From the NCBI GenBank assembly GCA_900074885.1, contig FJUW01000046.1, forward strand, positions 512,647-576,646: a stretch of 64,000 nucleotides of DNA. Direction: 5' to 3'. Position numbers and translations under genes: made by a program. The DNA is from Rhynchosporium graminicola. Its lineage: Eukaryota; Ascomycota; Leotiomycetes; Helotiales; Ploettnerulaceae. The notes under the pieces were generated by a model. That model made no database searches, was not told the DNA's origin, and was given only the letters and a program-made list of their open reading frames with translations. Of the stretch, positions 34,721-47,900 are shown piece after piece (positions within the stretch are counted from its first letter, which is position 1; each line of letters starts with the position of its first letter).

Positions 34721-36312
34721 CAGCCCCCCAGGCCTCCAGGCCCAATCATTGGCCCTCACTGTTTAAAGTCACCTCTCCTAACGAATGAAATCAATCTCTT
34801 CATCCAAACCCCCGACTCCCTTAAATGCAGCCTAATCCATCTATCTACACATCCCCATTTCCATCTAATTTCAAAAATGCTAATAAAGGGAAGACGTCCA
34901 TCCCAGTCAGTCTATCTATCCGTCACTTCCCCTTTTCTCCGCAAGCTACCCCTGGCAGCCCCGGGTCAGTCTAGCCACTCGGCACATTTGACGACCATGC
35001 AATTTGCGGGGAATACTGCTTCGGTACCTGACTAAACCCTTCTTAGCACGGCACTAGTGGATCGGTCAGCCCTCAATCTCCGTCTCGTGTCGCCCTGGCT
35101 CAGCCCTGGTCCCTGGCTCGCCCAGCTAGGAACTTCGTACTGAGAGTTCTTAGGGGCGAAATAGGTTGGTTAGATATAAGGTATCGTATAATATGATAAG
35201 ATAGGAGAGTTCATACAAGTTAATTAGGATGGGCGGTTGGGTTGGTAGATAAGCTTGTTTTGCCTGTAGCTCTAAATTAGAATACTTCGTAGCGTAACTC
35301 GTGGGCCTTGTGATCCTTCAATCAATTTCACGGCTGAGGCCATTGCAGAGAGACCTTTCTTGATCTGGACCCCGAGTCCCTTTGCGCAGCCGCTGCGTAT
35401 TTCCCCCCTGTCTGTCACGGTTCGCCAACACGAACAGCGAAGAAAGGCAGGCAGGTAACTTCACATGAATTAAACAAAATAAGGAAACTGAAACTGAAAA
35501 CCCAGGGCCTACGAGTTCGTGACTGCCATGACGAAGTTCTTAGGTGGCCGCATTAACCAGCTTTTTGTTTACTGAATAGTCAGTGTTGTACGAGTCTTCC
35601 ATGCGTCGTGTATCAGATAAACAAACAATCAAATAACCGTTCATCCCATCTCCTCGCTTGACCAATTCAATTCATCCATACGAGGCATCCCGTCATCAAC
35701 CCTCGTGCTCTCCCCCCCTGGCCTGGTGCCCCTAAACTCACCCCTCCAAAAATAAAAATACAAGTAAACCCCTTGTGTAAGCAATTTACGTCCTTACCCT
35801 AGATAAATACCTCCCTAGCATCTGCACACAAGCATGACTGCACATCATCAGTCCCCGTAAAGCAAGTCCCTCCGCAGGTAAACTTACTTGCACTACGCAC
35901 GATAAGATGGTTATAAACTCACGCACCCCATCCCCAAAAAGTCTAAAATCAAAGATAATCCATCACAAGCTTTAAATTCGATAGTCATGCACATCCAGGT
36001 CCATCCATCCATCCATCCCATCCCCACCCACCTACCAACGCACGCACGACTTGTTCCGGAGAGAAAGATGTAGGTACAAAAAAGGTGAATGAAATTACTG
36101 AAACCCAGGGCTCAGCCAAGTGAGTGAGTGAGCGAGCGATAGATACCAGTAGAGTAGACTAGAGGAGAGTAGCCGGTGCTTGATTTAGCCTTCACGAAAC
36201 GGACTATGCTCTACCCACGTTGGCCGAGGATAAGCCATGCCTTGGGTATGGCAATATTGGTTGGCATCATTACTCGTAGGTTGGTATGGCATGATTTGAC
36301 GCCTGGATTACC

Positions 36313-36712
36313 GAGATGAGATGAGATGAGATGAGATGAGATGAGATGAGGCGAAGCGAGCGATAAGGAGAGGAGAGGAAAGGATAGGACAGGACAGGAA
36401 AGGACGGATTAGGTCAGGGGTGAGTTATTTGCCTTTTGGGTTTGGGGTTTGAGTGAGCGAGGGCTCTTGACTCGCTCTCCGGATGGTTTACGAAGTGAAT
36501 CATGGACTGGGACTTTAAATTTGACTTTTTCAATGACGATGATGATGATGATGATGATTTAATGCAGTGAAGCAATAACTATGTGTTTCTAGAGTATAGA
36601 TAGGTGGTGTCGTAATATACCGTCATCGCATGAGGTTTATTTAATTCGTTCGTCTGGACAGTATTTGCGCTGGATACGAAGAAGTCTGTCTGTCTGTCTG
36701 TCTGTCTGTCTG
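36313..36712. repeat. Cluster of microsatellites (GATGA, GAT, TGTC)
   Basis: Within 400 bp are seven GATGA units (36313-36350), an AGGACAGG-like purine stretch (about 36369-36410), about eight GAT units (36535-36558) and about seven TGTC units (36684-36712). Such arrays are usually length-polymorphic. Confidence 0.8.
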
Positions 36713-39700
36713 AAGTATTATATCCAGTCTCCACGATATCTTTTCAAGATTAAGAGAGAAATCATACGAGATAAGAATCAAAAGTCTTACTCTGTTAGAG
36801 AATTATGAATTTACCACTATTGCAATAAATTAACAAGTAGGTATCTGATCGTTTGGGCTATGTTATGATATGATTAAAACATATGATATAGCGCCTGGTT
36901 AGTTGAAAGAAGGGTGATATATATTATAAGAGATATCTTGATTATTTAGATAATATGAATAATTCTGTTACAAGTCAAAGGTCTGATATTTTCATCATTG
37001 ATATATCCTTACTTTTTCTAGGCTAGAAATACTATAAGGGTACCTTTAATGAGTGAGATTGGGGTTGTGATTGGTTATAGACCAAGAGACCTATAACTTG
37101 GACGTGAAGTTTAAACATTTCATCTGTGACATGTGTCTGTTTACATGCAACGTCTAGAAAGTCTTCGATATTACTTATTTACTTGAAACACAAACTCTCG
37201 TTGATAATTTAAGAAGAAAGTATAGCTAGATATCATAAACAAGGTCTTCTCCTCGGCGGCCCTTCGCAAGCTTCGGGGCTGAGGGACCTTGCTTCGCGCA
37301 GTCTATAAAGCTTCAGGGCAGTTTTGATTCGGGCGTGAGTAAGATTTTCGTGTTCCTTCTTTTCGGCCGTGCGCCCGCCAAGGCCTCGGTATAGCCAATC
37401 ACAGCATTTCACGTGATAGTTTTTTTAACTGGTGATCCACAAATAGCTCAATATAATATAGATATTATATAGAAGAGATACTCGAGTGCCTGTCATAGAG
37501 AAACATAAGAATATGATGGTTGTTCATCATGGAAATTTACGAATTAGTATACCTTCTCTTCTTCTTATTAGCTCTATCCTCTCTTGTCGCAAGATCATCT
37601 TTCACTACCTATATACCTACTCTCTAGCACCTCCCTCCATCTTCATCGCTCACGCGCTACCCACTCAGCAAGCTGCGCCCAAAACCGTCAGTATAGAGAT
37701 ATTAAACAAAACACCAGATCCGATATCCTGAGCGGAGCAACCCTCTTGTGTACGGAAAGCAAGCGTTCAGATAACCCTGATCTTCCCCCTTTCCTCTTTT
37801 CTATTTTCCTCCTCTATCGAATTCTTCATCCTCTATCTCAAACCCGCCATCTTCTTCCTTCCTTCCTTACACCTTCAAGCAAACATGAGCCCAACCCAGC
37901 CAGCAATTTTCAAAACTCGGAAAGCCCCCACCAAGTTTATAAACACACCTTCAAACTACCTACTAGAGATAATATAATTAGGAAGTGCATTATCATATCC
38001 TATCGTAGGTACTGAGCATACTCAACTCAACTAGTACCAGCAGTTTCATGTGTGATCGATCTTCACCGTAGGAAGGGCGAGAAAATTTTCACCATAACGT
38101 CTTGAAATCTGAGAAGAAAGAAGAAGGAAGAGGCTAGCAGAAAGAAGCGTTGATCATCTAGAGAAATGAGAAAAACATCATCTTTAGATTACATGAAAGT
38201 TCTTCAAATCATCATCTGTATCCTCCTAGATACTGAATATGTATTCTTTCAAAGTCCATCCGCCTTAGCAAGCCTATAGCATTAATTTTAGTATCTATCC
38301 TATCCTATGGATCTGAATGGTCAGAAAAACAGCGCTAAACTGCCAGCACTGGTCGAGTAGATAAGAGTAGATACTACGATGTCACGATATCATACAGTAT
38401 CACTCTTCTCCTCTCTCCTTCTCCTCTTCATATCATTCAACTCCCACCGCCCCCCTCTCGCTCAGTAACAAGACTCCCTTTCCTCTTGAACCTACAAACT
38501 CCACCCACCGCTCGGCTCCTCTATCAAGCCCACTCCATCCCATCCAACAGTCAGTCTAATTTAATCTAATCTATCAACGGAATCACGCATCCTTTCCAGC
38601 TTTATAAACACTACTCAAGTGTTCTAAATACCTTTTTTCTCTATCTACGTACCTGTAAGTTAAGTCGAGACGAGTCGAGTCAATCGAGTCGAGCGAGTCG
38701 AGTTAGATACACTAATAAGTACAGCATCGAGTCCATCTGCGGCCTGAATCTCGCACCACTTGTGAATAAAGTAAGACTAACGACATCATATACAAAACTT
38801 ATATAAAAGAGCATAATATCAAGTATCAAGTAGGCAGGATGATAACAAGAACAAGATATAGATATATGTATATATAATTCGCTTACTAAAACGTAAGTTC
38901 AGAATAGCGCCGTACATAAAGGTCTCATTTACCCTTCGAGGTCTAGTCTTGGTCTGGTGTAGAATTCATGTAGTGAGTTAGCAGTACAGGATTCTGAGTA
39001 TACTTGGCGTAGGTCACTCTGAGTGGAGTTGAGTGGAGTTGAGTTGAGTGGAGCGGGGTACGCTACATATACCATTGAGTTGAGTCGAGTACTACCTTAG
39101 ACTTAATTCAACTCAACTCAACCCATCTATTAGGCTGGAAGTCTTCCTGCCTATCCTTGTTCTTCTTCTGCTTAGCTATTTTGCAGTTCGAGACCCCGAC
39201 CGGACGCAGACTAGGTATCTCGCGACTCTTTCAATTCATAGATGGCACAGACATGACAGTACATTACTTCATTCGTTATCAAGAGGAGAATCAGAGAAAG
39301 AAAGAAAGCCTTATAACAAATAGTACTTGGATTCATAGCGGTCTTTTTTTCACCTTTTAAGACTAGCTGGCTGGATAATCACCACTGAATCCGACTAACA
39401 ATCCATTATCTCTCTAAGAGAAAAAAGAGAAGGAAGTCTGCATATCCCGTATTCGACCCTACGATAACAAATCATGATCATACCATGTCAACCACTTGAA
39501 GAGCACCATCCTAATCCTAAAACCCCATCCGATTGCATTCCCATGGTATCAATTCATATTCCATGGTTCACATGCCTCCTATGCGTACCTGATCCTATTC
39601 CTATTCATATCCCTAAACCTTAGAACTCCATGCTAAAGAAAATAGAACGCTTATTAGATGTGAAAATCAATGCAAACAAAAACGATGCGGAACTCGCCCT

Positions 39701-40053
39701 TTCCCTCAACATAATTACCACCCGAACTGATGCAACAGCGTCGACTCCTTTCCTGATATCAAACCAACGGAACGAACGAGTGCCGAAATGAATAACACCT
39801 ATTGAAATGCAGCGAGTGGTACAACCGACCATGCGAATGAGTGGGTAGGATGCTGCCTCGTCCTTCGCCCAATCATGTATAAACAAGTCTCCCACCGACT
39901 CCTATGCTTCCTTCCCCAAATCTTGTCCTAAGCCATGATATCGTTAGAAGTGAAAAGTGAATATGAGTACGAATATCGAGCAGAACCTGACATCAACGTC
40001 AAATCCTGCGCTTCAAGTCGAGAGTTGCGAGCTGTTCAGCGCTACTCTCTCGA

Positions 40054-42460
40054 TCAGAAATGCCCCATGGCAGTACCAAGTCTTGCAACTCTCCTATGTC
40101 GCTGCTCTTCTGTCCCCCTAGCACCGGGATGATATTTGAGTTCCTCATCAGTTCGCTTCCAGTCATAGCCCTGGCCTCGTTGTCGATTTCGATTCTTTTG
40201 CCTGGGGTTGCAATCTTCAAGGCCGTACAAACCGTGTGAAGCAAGATCGCATCGCTCGTATTGCATTAAGCCCCCTCTCATATCGTCACAGTTGCCAACC
40301 CAGAGGTCCTGTCCATCGTTGGCAAAATCCAAGCCTCCGATATCTCCAAAAAAGCTCAACGTCTGCTTGCTAGTGAAGGTCTCCCCGTCAATGACACTAA
40401 TAATATCTGCTGGTTCAGCAGCGAGAAGCACGCGCTTGCCAGATCCTAAAGGTGAGAACTTCAGACTTCTCACACCTGCCATGTCAGCTGCTATAGTAGC
40501 AAGACATTGAGCAACTCCCGAGCTGTTCGTCCATTTCCTGGCGTCCCAGATCTTGACTTGCATGTCTTGATTGCCAGTTGCCACAGTCCAGCCATCATCT
40601 GCCCAATCACATGCAAATCCATAGTCTCTGTGACCTTCCAGACTCTGCAAGATCTCTCCGGTCTCAGCATTACAGATCATGACTTGTCGGTTATCTCCAA
40701 CCAAACATCGGAGGCGCATGTCGGGAGATATTGCCGAGCAGTTTATGGCATGGTTGTACTTGTGCGATGCAATGAATGTGTTTGTGCCGACATCCAGAAC
40801 CCGTAAGAAGTTATCATTAGAAGCGAAAGCAACCACAGGGGCGTTGGAGCTTGGTGTGAGATGAACCTGGATACGATTTGTGATACTGTTGGCATTTTTC
40901 GTGACAAGACCCTCCGTGTGCAATGTGCCCTTCTGCGATCTCAAGTTTGTCAATGCGTACTCTCCAGAGAATCCACCAGCAACTAAGATATCATGGTTCA
41001 CAGTCAGCGTTGAGACCTGAATGCCAGGAAGATTGCCAAGTTGCCAGTGCGCTGGTTGTACGGTGGGACTGTGAAGATCCAAGGCTACCTCGGGCTGCGA
41101 CGAGCCATTGTAGGGATCCCAATGAAATATTTGTGCCTTCCCAGCGTAGAAGACATGATCACGAGAAGCACAAGCCAAAAGGTTTCTCAACTGGAAGTGA
41201 GCCAAATTGACGCTATGGTTGAAGTCCATACGTCGAAATCTGAATAAATTTTGGTCGTCTTCCAGCCGGGCGCCGTTGAGACGAGGCTATAACACGTCAA
41301 GCGTTGTCAAGAAGGGGCAGTATATGATCACTTACATGCCACTGGTGATCGAATCTCAAGTTGGTGTAGTTTTTGTAAGTGGCCCGCCGTTGCTGTCGTG
41401 CTGCTAGCCTACTCACCCCAAGACTTTTCCAATCGATTCTCTGAATATCGCATCGATCTCCTTGTAGCTCATTCAGCACCATTGGCTGTGGAGTTTCGAG
41501 TCTGTGTTCTCGTATTGACGCTATCGATGGTCCCTTACGATATGCGTGTTCCGGGCTTCGAGACGAGGCAGATGTTGCCCATGTATGGAGAAACCTCTCA
41601 AGGGTAAGATTAACGACGTCTTCCGCTTCGGGATGGTCAGCATCAAAAAAATCATCGTCATTTACTACGATAATATGAGAAGGTGTTGGGTTTCCAAGCT
41701 GGGTAGGAGGGATTTGGTAACCCGTCCAAGCTTGCGACCAAGCTGGCTGTTGTACAGGCATAGGCACAGGCACAGGCAGGATCGCTGGAGCGATTTGTGA
41801 CATGGTAACAAAATTTGGGAGAGAGCTGCCAATGCCAACATCCTCGTTTTGACTGTTGTGGGAAAACGGCAAGAGAATGGAGGGAGTACTCTGTTGCAAA
41901 TTTGCTCCATGTAATACACCTGCCCCAGTTACTAGCTCCGCATGTTCCTGTTCATTCTGGCCATCTTGTAGATTTTGTAGCACTTGCGATACCGCTGACA
42001 TGACTGGAGGCAGGTTTGCAGGTGCGGCAAGGCCATCCATGTGTTGTAAAGCTTCCACATTTGACCATAGAGGGTTGATGGTTGCAAAATCGGCAAAGAA
42101 TGGCGTATTAAAGTATGAGTCGAGGCCAGCGATATCAAGCAAATTATCGACACCCATGACTTCAGCATCCACCATATCCATCTCGTTATTTAACGCCACA
42201 GCCTGTGCAAGGCTCATCGTCGAGACAATTCCTCCATCCGTCATGTCTCGGTCATCTTCCTCATCACTGATAGTCGGTGGCTCCACCTCTTCTTGATCGG
42301 CTCTGTCTTCGGGACCATCGAAACCCATGCTGGCAGGCGTATTCAAAAGTCCGTAAGTTGCGTATGGATTCGGCATCGATTGTGGTGTCACACCAATGTG
42401 GAAAGCGTCTGCCTCGGTTGAAGCATCGTTGGGGGGAGTCAACGGATATTGATCCAACAT
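40054..42460 (-). CDS. WD40-repeat protein with long acidic N-terminus
   Basis: Two exons, 42460-41336 and 41286-40054; the 49-nt intron (GTAAGT donor) falls at phase 0 between QWH and PRLNGARLEDD, giving 785 aa. The first 370 residues are acidic and low in complexity, with a Pro/Val run (PAILPVPVPMPVQ). The C-terminal half is a beta-propeller: blades include FLRVLDVGTNTFIASHKY, HAINCSAISPDMRLRCLVGD, EGHRDYGFACDWADDGWTVA and MQVKIWDARKW. A family feature is RSLKFSPLGSGKRVLLAAEP and GDIGGLDFANDGQDLWVGNC. This family is conserved in filamentous fungi but not characterised to my knowledge. A scaffold role is inferred. No symbol is recognised. The C-terminus is basic (RQKNRNRQRGQGYDWKR). Confidence 0.88.
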
Positions 42461-44760
42461 GGCGATATGCTACTTGGATCTCCTTTACAAAACTTCTTAT
42501 ACCCCATGTGAAGTCTGAAGTTATGATCGTTTCGTGTGACGTCAATAGTCGGGTGAGTGCGACGACTGCGAGAGTAATGCGGATCGGATGAAAGAGGAAC
42601 TTGGTGTCGAGGTGAGGGGCGTACAAATGCGGGACCCAGCACAAAGGACGGAGGGGTTGTTGTACGTGGAGCAGCTAGTGGACAATTGGTGAAGCAGATA
42701 GATACCTTGGAAAGATTTGAAGCTGATTTAGGGAGTACTGTATGTCTGCCAGCTGCGGAGGAGCGCTGGCACGCAATTCGTGAGGCCGATATGGCGCGGG
42801 ATCGAGATCGCAGGTGATCTTGATCGTGGACTGGAATGGAATGGAATGGGCCGATGGGAGCCGGGCGTGTGGTTTGTCCCAAGCGGCAGATTGGTCGAAC
42901 AATGGGCGTTTCCTTGCCTTTCCTTTCCTCCCCCTTCCTTTCCTTCGTTGGGCGTATGGCAGAGACGCTGGGCTGGATATTGGGTGGACGCTGCAGGTGG
43001 GGATGTAACTGGAAGGAGGGAAATGCGGGCTGCTGCAGTGGATGGTGATCGTAATCGTGGTGGTGTGTATGTATGTATGTATGTATGTATGTATGTATGA
43101 TGGCGGTAGTGGTAGTGGTCGTTTTGTTTTGGTGTTAGTTGAAATGGCAGTTTACAGGTAGAGGTAGCATAGGTAGTAGGTAGGTAGGTAGGTAGAGTAG
43201 TGTAGGTAGTGAGTGGTGTGGTGTCGGAGGAGGAGGGTCGTCGGTTCAGGATTGGATGGAGGGGAGGGGAGGGGAGGGGAGGGGACGGGCGGGACGTTGA
43301 ACGTGGGATGTGGATGTGGATGCCCTCCTGCAAGAGTCTGTATCCAGGGTTTCGAGGCTGATCAGTCCAGTACTCCTATAGTTTAGGTACGGTACGGTAC
43401 GGTACGATACGGTACCTAGGTAGGCATTGTTGGTTGTAGGCAGTGGTTGAATTGAAGGATCGCAGCTTGTAGAGATTCGCTGAATATAAATAAGTACTTA
43501 TACTTATACTTATATAAGTGGACTGGACTGCCAACTGTGACCTCGCTCAAGTCATGTCGGGGTAGGAATGAAGAGCCAGGAGCGATGCAGTTTGCACAGT
43601 ATGCAGCAGATACATAGATCGAGAGATGGCATTTGCGTCCATTATGAAAATGCAATTGAGGTAAAGAAAGAAAGAAAGAAAGAAGGAGCGATTGACAATG
43701 GAATAGATATTTGTGTCAAAATTGCCCTCCACTCCCCTCCCCCTCCCCCACATCGCTTCCGCTCGCTGGCTGGGTATTGTTTTGTATAAGTATTGTAGGT
43801 AGCGACTACCAAATGTAAATACCCCAAAAGTCATACAGATCTTATCATGGTCCCAAGATCTTCTGCTTCTTCCTTGCCTACCTAGGTATCTTTTCATACG
43901 TTTGCCTGTCTTGTGATTACCGGTCTATTGCTCATAGATACTTTCATTATTGTATGCCATTCCCTGCTTTGCTATGTATATAGATTTACATGCCTATTGT
44001 ACTTATATAAGTACCTGAACTTTAGTTCGTTACCTCCTCCATCCGTCCAACCGCCACGCACTTACTCCTCCAAATCTGGGAATCTCTCAGATACTCACTC
44101 ACACATCTGCATGTACGTACCTCGGATCCTTCACACACACCACCACCACCATTCTACTTTTACCCCAGCTATATCAGGTCGTAATATAGCCCACCTCATG
44201 TGCCCAACGATATGCATGACCCATAAAAGATGCCCGATCTCCTGTGCTGCATCTCTACATCTGCACTTGCATCTCCAACCGAACTAGGTACACGCAGAGT
44301 ACTGATTGCTGATTGCTGATTGCTGATTGCTGATTGCAGTCTGCAACCATGGACCCATAGCACAGTCATCTGTACTGGCAGCCGCCATCCCTACTGAATT
44401 TACTCTCGCCTGGAGCGCCTTTTCGATTGTCAGCACGACAAGCATCTTCCACCCGTTTTCTCCGAATTCCTTGTATTACAGTCCTTCGTGATGATGAGAC
44501 GCCGTCCCAGCTTGCGGCACCTTTCATTCTTGCTTCTGGTGCACCGGGTACCTCGCGGAGCTATCTCCTCTCGCTGGAAGAGAACGTGTTGTGCAATGTG
44601 CCAATGTGCAACCCCGAAAGCGTGGGGAGGGGTTGACCTTTGGGCCAACTCGAGTAGTCGCACAAGGGAATCATTTATGATAAGTTTGCTGCTTCCCTGG
44701 ATTTTTTGGTTTTTTCCCCTTCCATTCTTCAGGCCAGGCGAGAGACTGAAGCGCTAGGAA
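42461..44760. other. Intergenic between WD40 gene and retrotransposon block
   Basis: About 2.3 kb with normal base composition and no supported gene. It is rich in microsatellites: (GTAT)n 43065-43099, (GTAG)n about 43176-43194, GGGGA about 43258-43284, GGTAC about 43385-43418, (AAAG)n about 43663-43683 and ATTGCTG about 44302-44337. Its right edge is the last stretch before RIP-type composition begins. Confidence 0.5.
43065..43418. repeat. Four clustered microsatellites
   Basis: (GTAT)n at 43065-43099, (GTAG)n at about 43176-43194, GGGGA at about 43258-43284 and GGTAC at about 43385-43418, all in the WD40 gene's upstream region. Confidence 0.8.
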
Positions 44761-44991
44761 TGTACACAAGTGCGATTACTCAGCGCCTGCTTGAACGAAG
44801 CTTCGGGATGAGCTTCTTTCACAGAATACACTCGGAGCGGGGTCAATTACTATCAGGGGGCGTCCGAGATGTATATATAGTAAAAGTCTTGATTCTGTCT
44901 ATCGCTATAGTAGGAGGAACTATCTAAGTGAAGCTGACTAACGGCACTAAGTACTTAGTGCTATCTTGTCTCGTGATAATATCCTGTGATA
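44761..44991 (-). repeat. Candidate 3' LTR of element C
   Basis: Minus-strand reading begins TATCACAGGAT (a RIP-changed TGTCACAG) directly after a polypurine tract CTTAAGGGGGGGAGA and ends GTGTACA at 44761, so it has a TG...CA plan of 231 bp. A TATATATA box lies at about 44871-44880. The partner 5' LTR is not in the window, so the left edge is a proposal. Confidence 0.45.
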
Positions 44992-47900
44992 TCTCCCCCC
45001 CTTAAGCATAAAAAACTCTATCCTTAGAGGAAAAAGATAGTTCGACTAGTAATATATAGTAAATATAAATAGTAACTATTATTAATCTCCTCTGCTGCTC
45101 TCCCCTAATAAATCTAATACGTCCTTATTAAAATTTAACCCGGTTATAATTTATAAGATTAAAGTTATATCCTCTATATCCCTATTCTCCTTAGTTACGA
45201 TTATCTTTATCGGAGCTAGCTTTTTCATTAGTCTAATTACTTACTTCCCTTTCCTTTTTAGAGTAGATTTAGTAAGCTTTAGTAATATAATCGTATTATT
45301 ATCGCTATCTTCTATAAGATTAGAGGTCTAAGCAGTTAGTAAAACTAGACTTATTAGCTTCTTCTCTAGGTAAGGTTTTCTTAGTTCGTATAGTTAGGGT
45401 TCGGTATCTAGTATTATTATACTGAAAAGGCGTCCGTTTATAGTATTACTCTAGTTTTCTTAATTAACTAGATCTTCGATAGCGTGTATTATTTCCGTAT
45501 TTCCCGCGATACGAGTTAATTCCTATATACTTATTAATTTTCTTAAGAAGAGTATTCTGTTTTTAATTAGGTCTATAACTCTCTAATAATATCCTAGCCT
45601 TAAGGGTTAATATATTAGGAGTTATAATAAGGCGAAGACAAAAGACTTATAGCGTTTTAGTATACTTCCGTTTAGTTTTATAATATTAGTCTTATTAGTT
45701 CTCTTTAACTTTCTTCCGCCTTTAGTATCCTTCGACTAGCTATAGTCGACTATACTTATGTATCCTTCTATATCGTTAATAGGGATCAATAGTAATTTCG
45801 ATTAGATATTATAGTCTAAGGATAATATAATTAAATTCGTTATATTTCCTATATCGACACGAGGTTTAATTAAATATAACTATTAATACGCTACTATACT
45901 ACTTTTGATCTCGCTCTGAAAAATTAGGCCTTATGCATTCAGACGTTTACATAAGAATATAAGGTCTCTTATCTTATTACTTATAACCGGTACTTATTAT
46001 AGTTTAGGCGTAAGTAGAGTTAGAGAGTATCTTAAAATATAGAATAAAATTCCTAATATTACGATTATTAGGTCTAAGTCGTAGAAAAGTACCTGATACA
46101 GCAGACTTAGTATAAATTCTATATAATAGCCCGGTCTATTAATATTAATTCTTAGAAGAGCTATTATACTTATAACTACGTCTAGTACTAGTAGGCGTAA
46201 GATCTATACTAGCCCGACCGTCTCTAGCGCAATAGTATATATAACCTCGCTAAGTAGTATAATTACAGACCTATAAGAGGTACTAATTAATATAGTTAGT
46301 AAGGCGTCCAGAATAGTAATAAGGTTTAGTATATCTTAAAGCGCGCGAAAATATTCTTTAATAACTACTTTAGTATCTACGTAAGCTTAAATTATTAAGG
46401 AATATCTATTATATAATATCTAGAGAAGATATAGTACGTAGTTAGCGCGGTCCCTATCTAATAGAGATCTATCGAGTATATAGAGGAAGTCCCTTATTAA
46501 CTTATATATATATTCTATCTTTACTATAAGTAAAATATATACGCTATAATATATCGCAGCAGAAGCTATAGCTTATAGGAATATTTTAAAGCTCAGCTTT
46601 GAACTATCGTGCCCTCTTATTAGCGCGTTATCAAAGATAAATTATCTATCGGTTTTATATCTTATAATAATACTAACGTTTTCTTTAGCTTTAATTAATA
46701 GAGATAAGGTCTAGTATAAACTATCGAATACTAAGGAAGCGCTAATTAGTTAAAATACTTTCCTATCTACTTATATATCTTCTTTATACTCCTTAGTAAG
46801 TTCTATTACTCCGGCCTCTTTTAATCTTTTTTATCAGATTTTCTTCTATCTCTTTAGTTCTTATAGTTCTTAAAGGACTAAGCGGAGTTTATCTCTAAGA
46901 TACTCTTATATAATAATTTCTATAAAATAATAATACTAATTATATTATATCTCCCTTATAATATTAGTAGCCTTAAACTTCTAGCTTCCGAGAACTATAA
47001 TATCTCTATTAGAACAGATAATATATCTGATTCTTATATTAGGAGTTATAAGACTATTCAGAGGAAAGTCGTTTATAGTAAGGCGTAAGCGGAAGGCGTC
47101 TCCGAAGGCTACTCGCTAAGAGTATAAGTATTTATTAATTAGCGAAAAGTTAGTAGGGAACTATTTAAAAAGACTACTTATTAATATATTATAGTAAGCT
47201 ACGCTGATTAGATAGTCTCTTAGATAGATACTAGTTAAGATACGAATATTACCTTAAGGGCGTTCGATATATAAGCCGGGTTCCTTATTATCCTAGATAA
47301 GTTAGTAAAGATAAAGCTAGTTCTTATAGTATACTCTATCCTTAGGAGCCTTATAATAGAGTATAAATAGTTATTAAAGTACTTAAGGAAGGTTACTATT
47401 TAGGTTAGTATACTCGTAGGGGTTATCTGACTCTCTACTCTATATAGTAAAGTTAAGTAGGATATCTCGGGTAACTCTAATAATACTACTTATCTTATAT
47501 CTTGAACTATATTTATTCCTCTTAATATTAGAGTAAAGTAATCTATCTTATAGACCTTAAAAGATTCGTAGAATATTATTTCAATAAACTAGTTAAGTAA
47601 AAGAGGATAATAAGTATACTAAGGATAATAGGGTAAGGGAATCGAGAGTTCTTAGTATATTATTATTAGTTACTATATTCGTACGAAGGATAAGGTAGAC
47701 TCTTATCGTAGTTAATATAGAGTTAATAGTAAGGGTATAGATAAAGGAGTTAATATATAGTAGTAAGATTATCATTATTAGAATTTTATATATATATATT
47801 AGATAAAGAGGAGCTTAAGGAAATAAATAAACACGATAGTAAGGCGGGAATATTAATAAGGTAAATATTAATAAAGCTAATTTACTAAAATATATATTAC

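Larger units (their letters stand above)
33706..40053. other. 6.3-kb gene-poor region between GH17 and WD40 genes
   Basis: I see no supported gene on either strand. The left kilobase holds GH17 promoter sequence, AG-rich tracts and a tandem duplication (entered separately). The rest is a patchwork of microsatellites, AT-rich DNA (about 36.7-38.0 kb) and pyrimidine-rich patches. It includes (GATGA)n at 36313-36350, (GAT)n at 36535-36558, (TGTC)n at 36684-36712, GAGTC-type repeats at about 38650-38705, and a GAGTTGAG run at about 39017-39055 whose reverse complement lies at about 39107-39122. A long non-coding transcript or a large regulatory region is possible. Confidence 0.5.

Noticed and set aside
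33897..34745. A 282-codon minus-strand frame with Val/Phe and Ser/Pro/Leu runs
   Set aside because: It is the translation of (ACAAAC)n and (GA)n repeats plus a duplicated block, not a protein.
39180..39210. A GTTCGAGACCCC run resembling a tRNA T-loop
   Set aside because: No acceptor stem, D-arm or anticodon arm could be placed around it.
42728..43333. A 201-codon minus-strand frame rich in Pro, Tyr, Thr and His
   Set aside because: Composed of microsatellite codons (THTYIHTYIHTY, PSPPLPSPPL) with no domain.
44302..44337. ATTGCTG repeats as a CRISPR-like array
   Set aside because: The 7-bp units are directly adjacent without spacers; it is a microsatellite in a eukaryotic genome.
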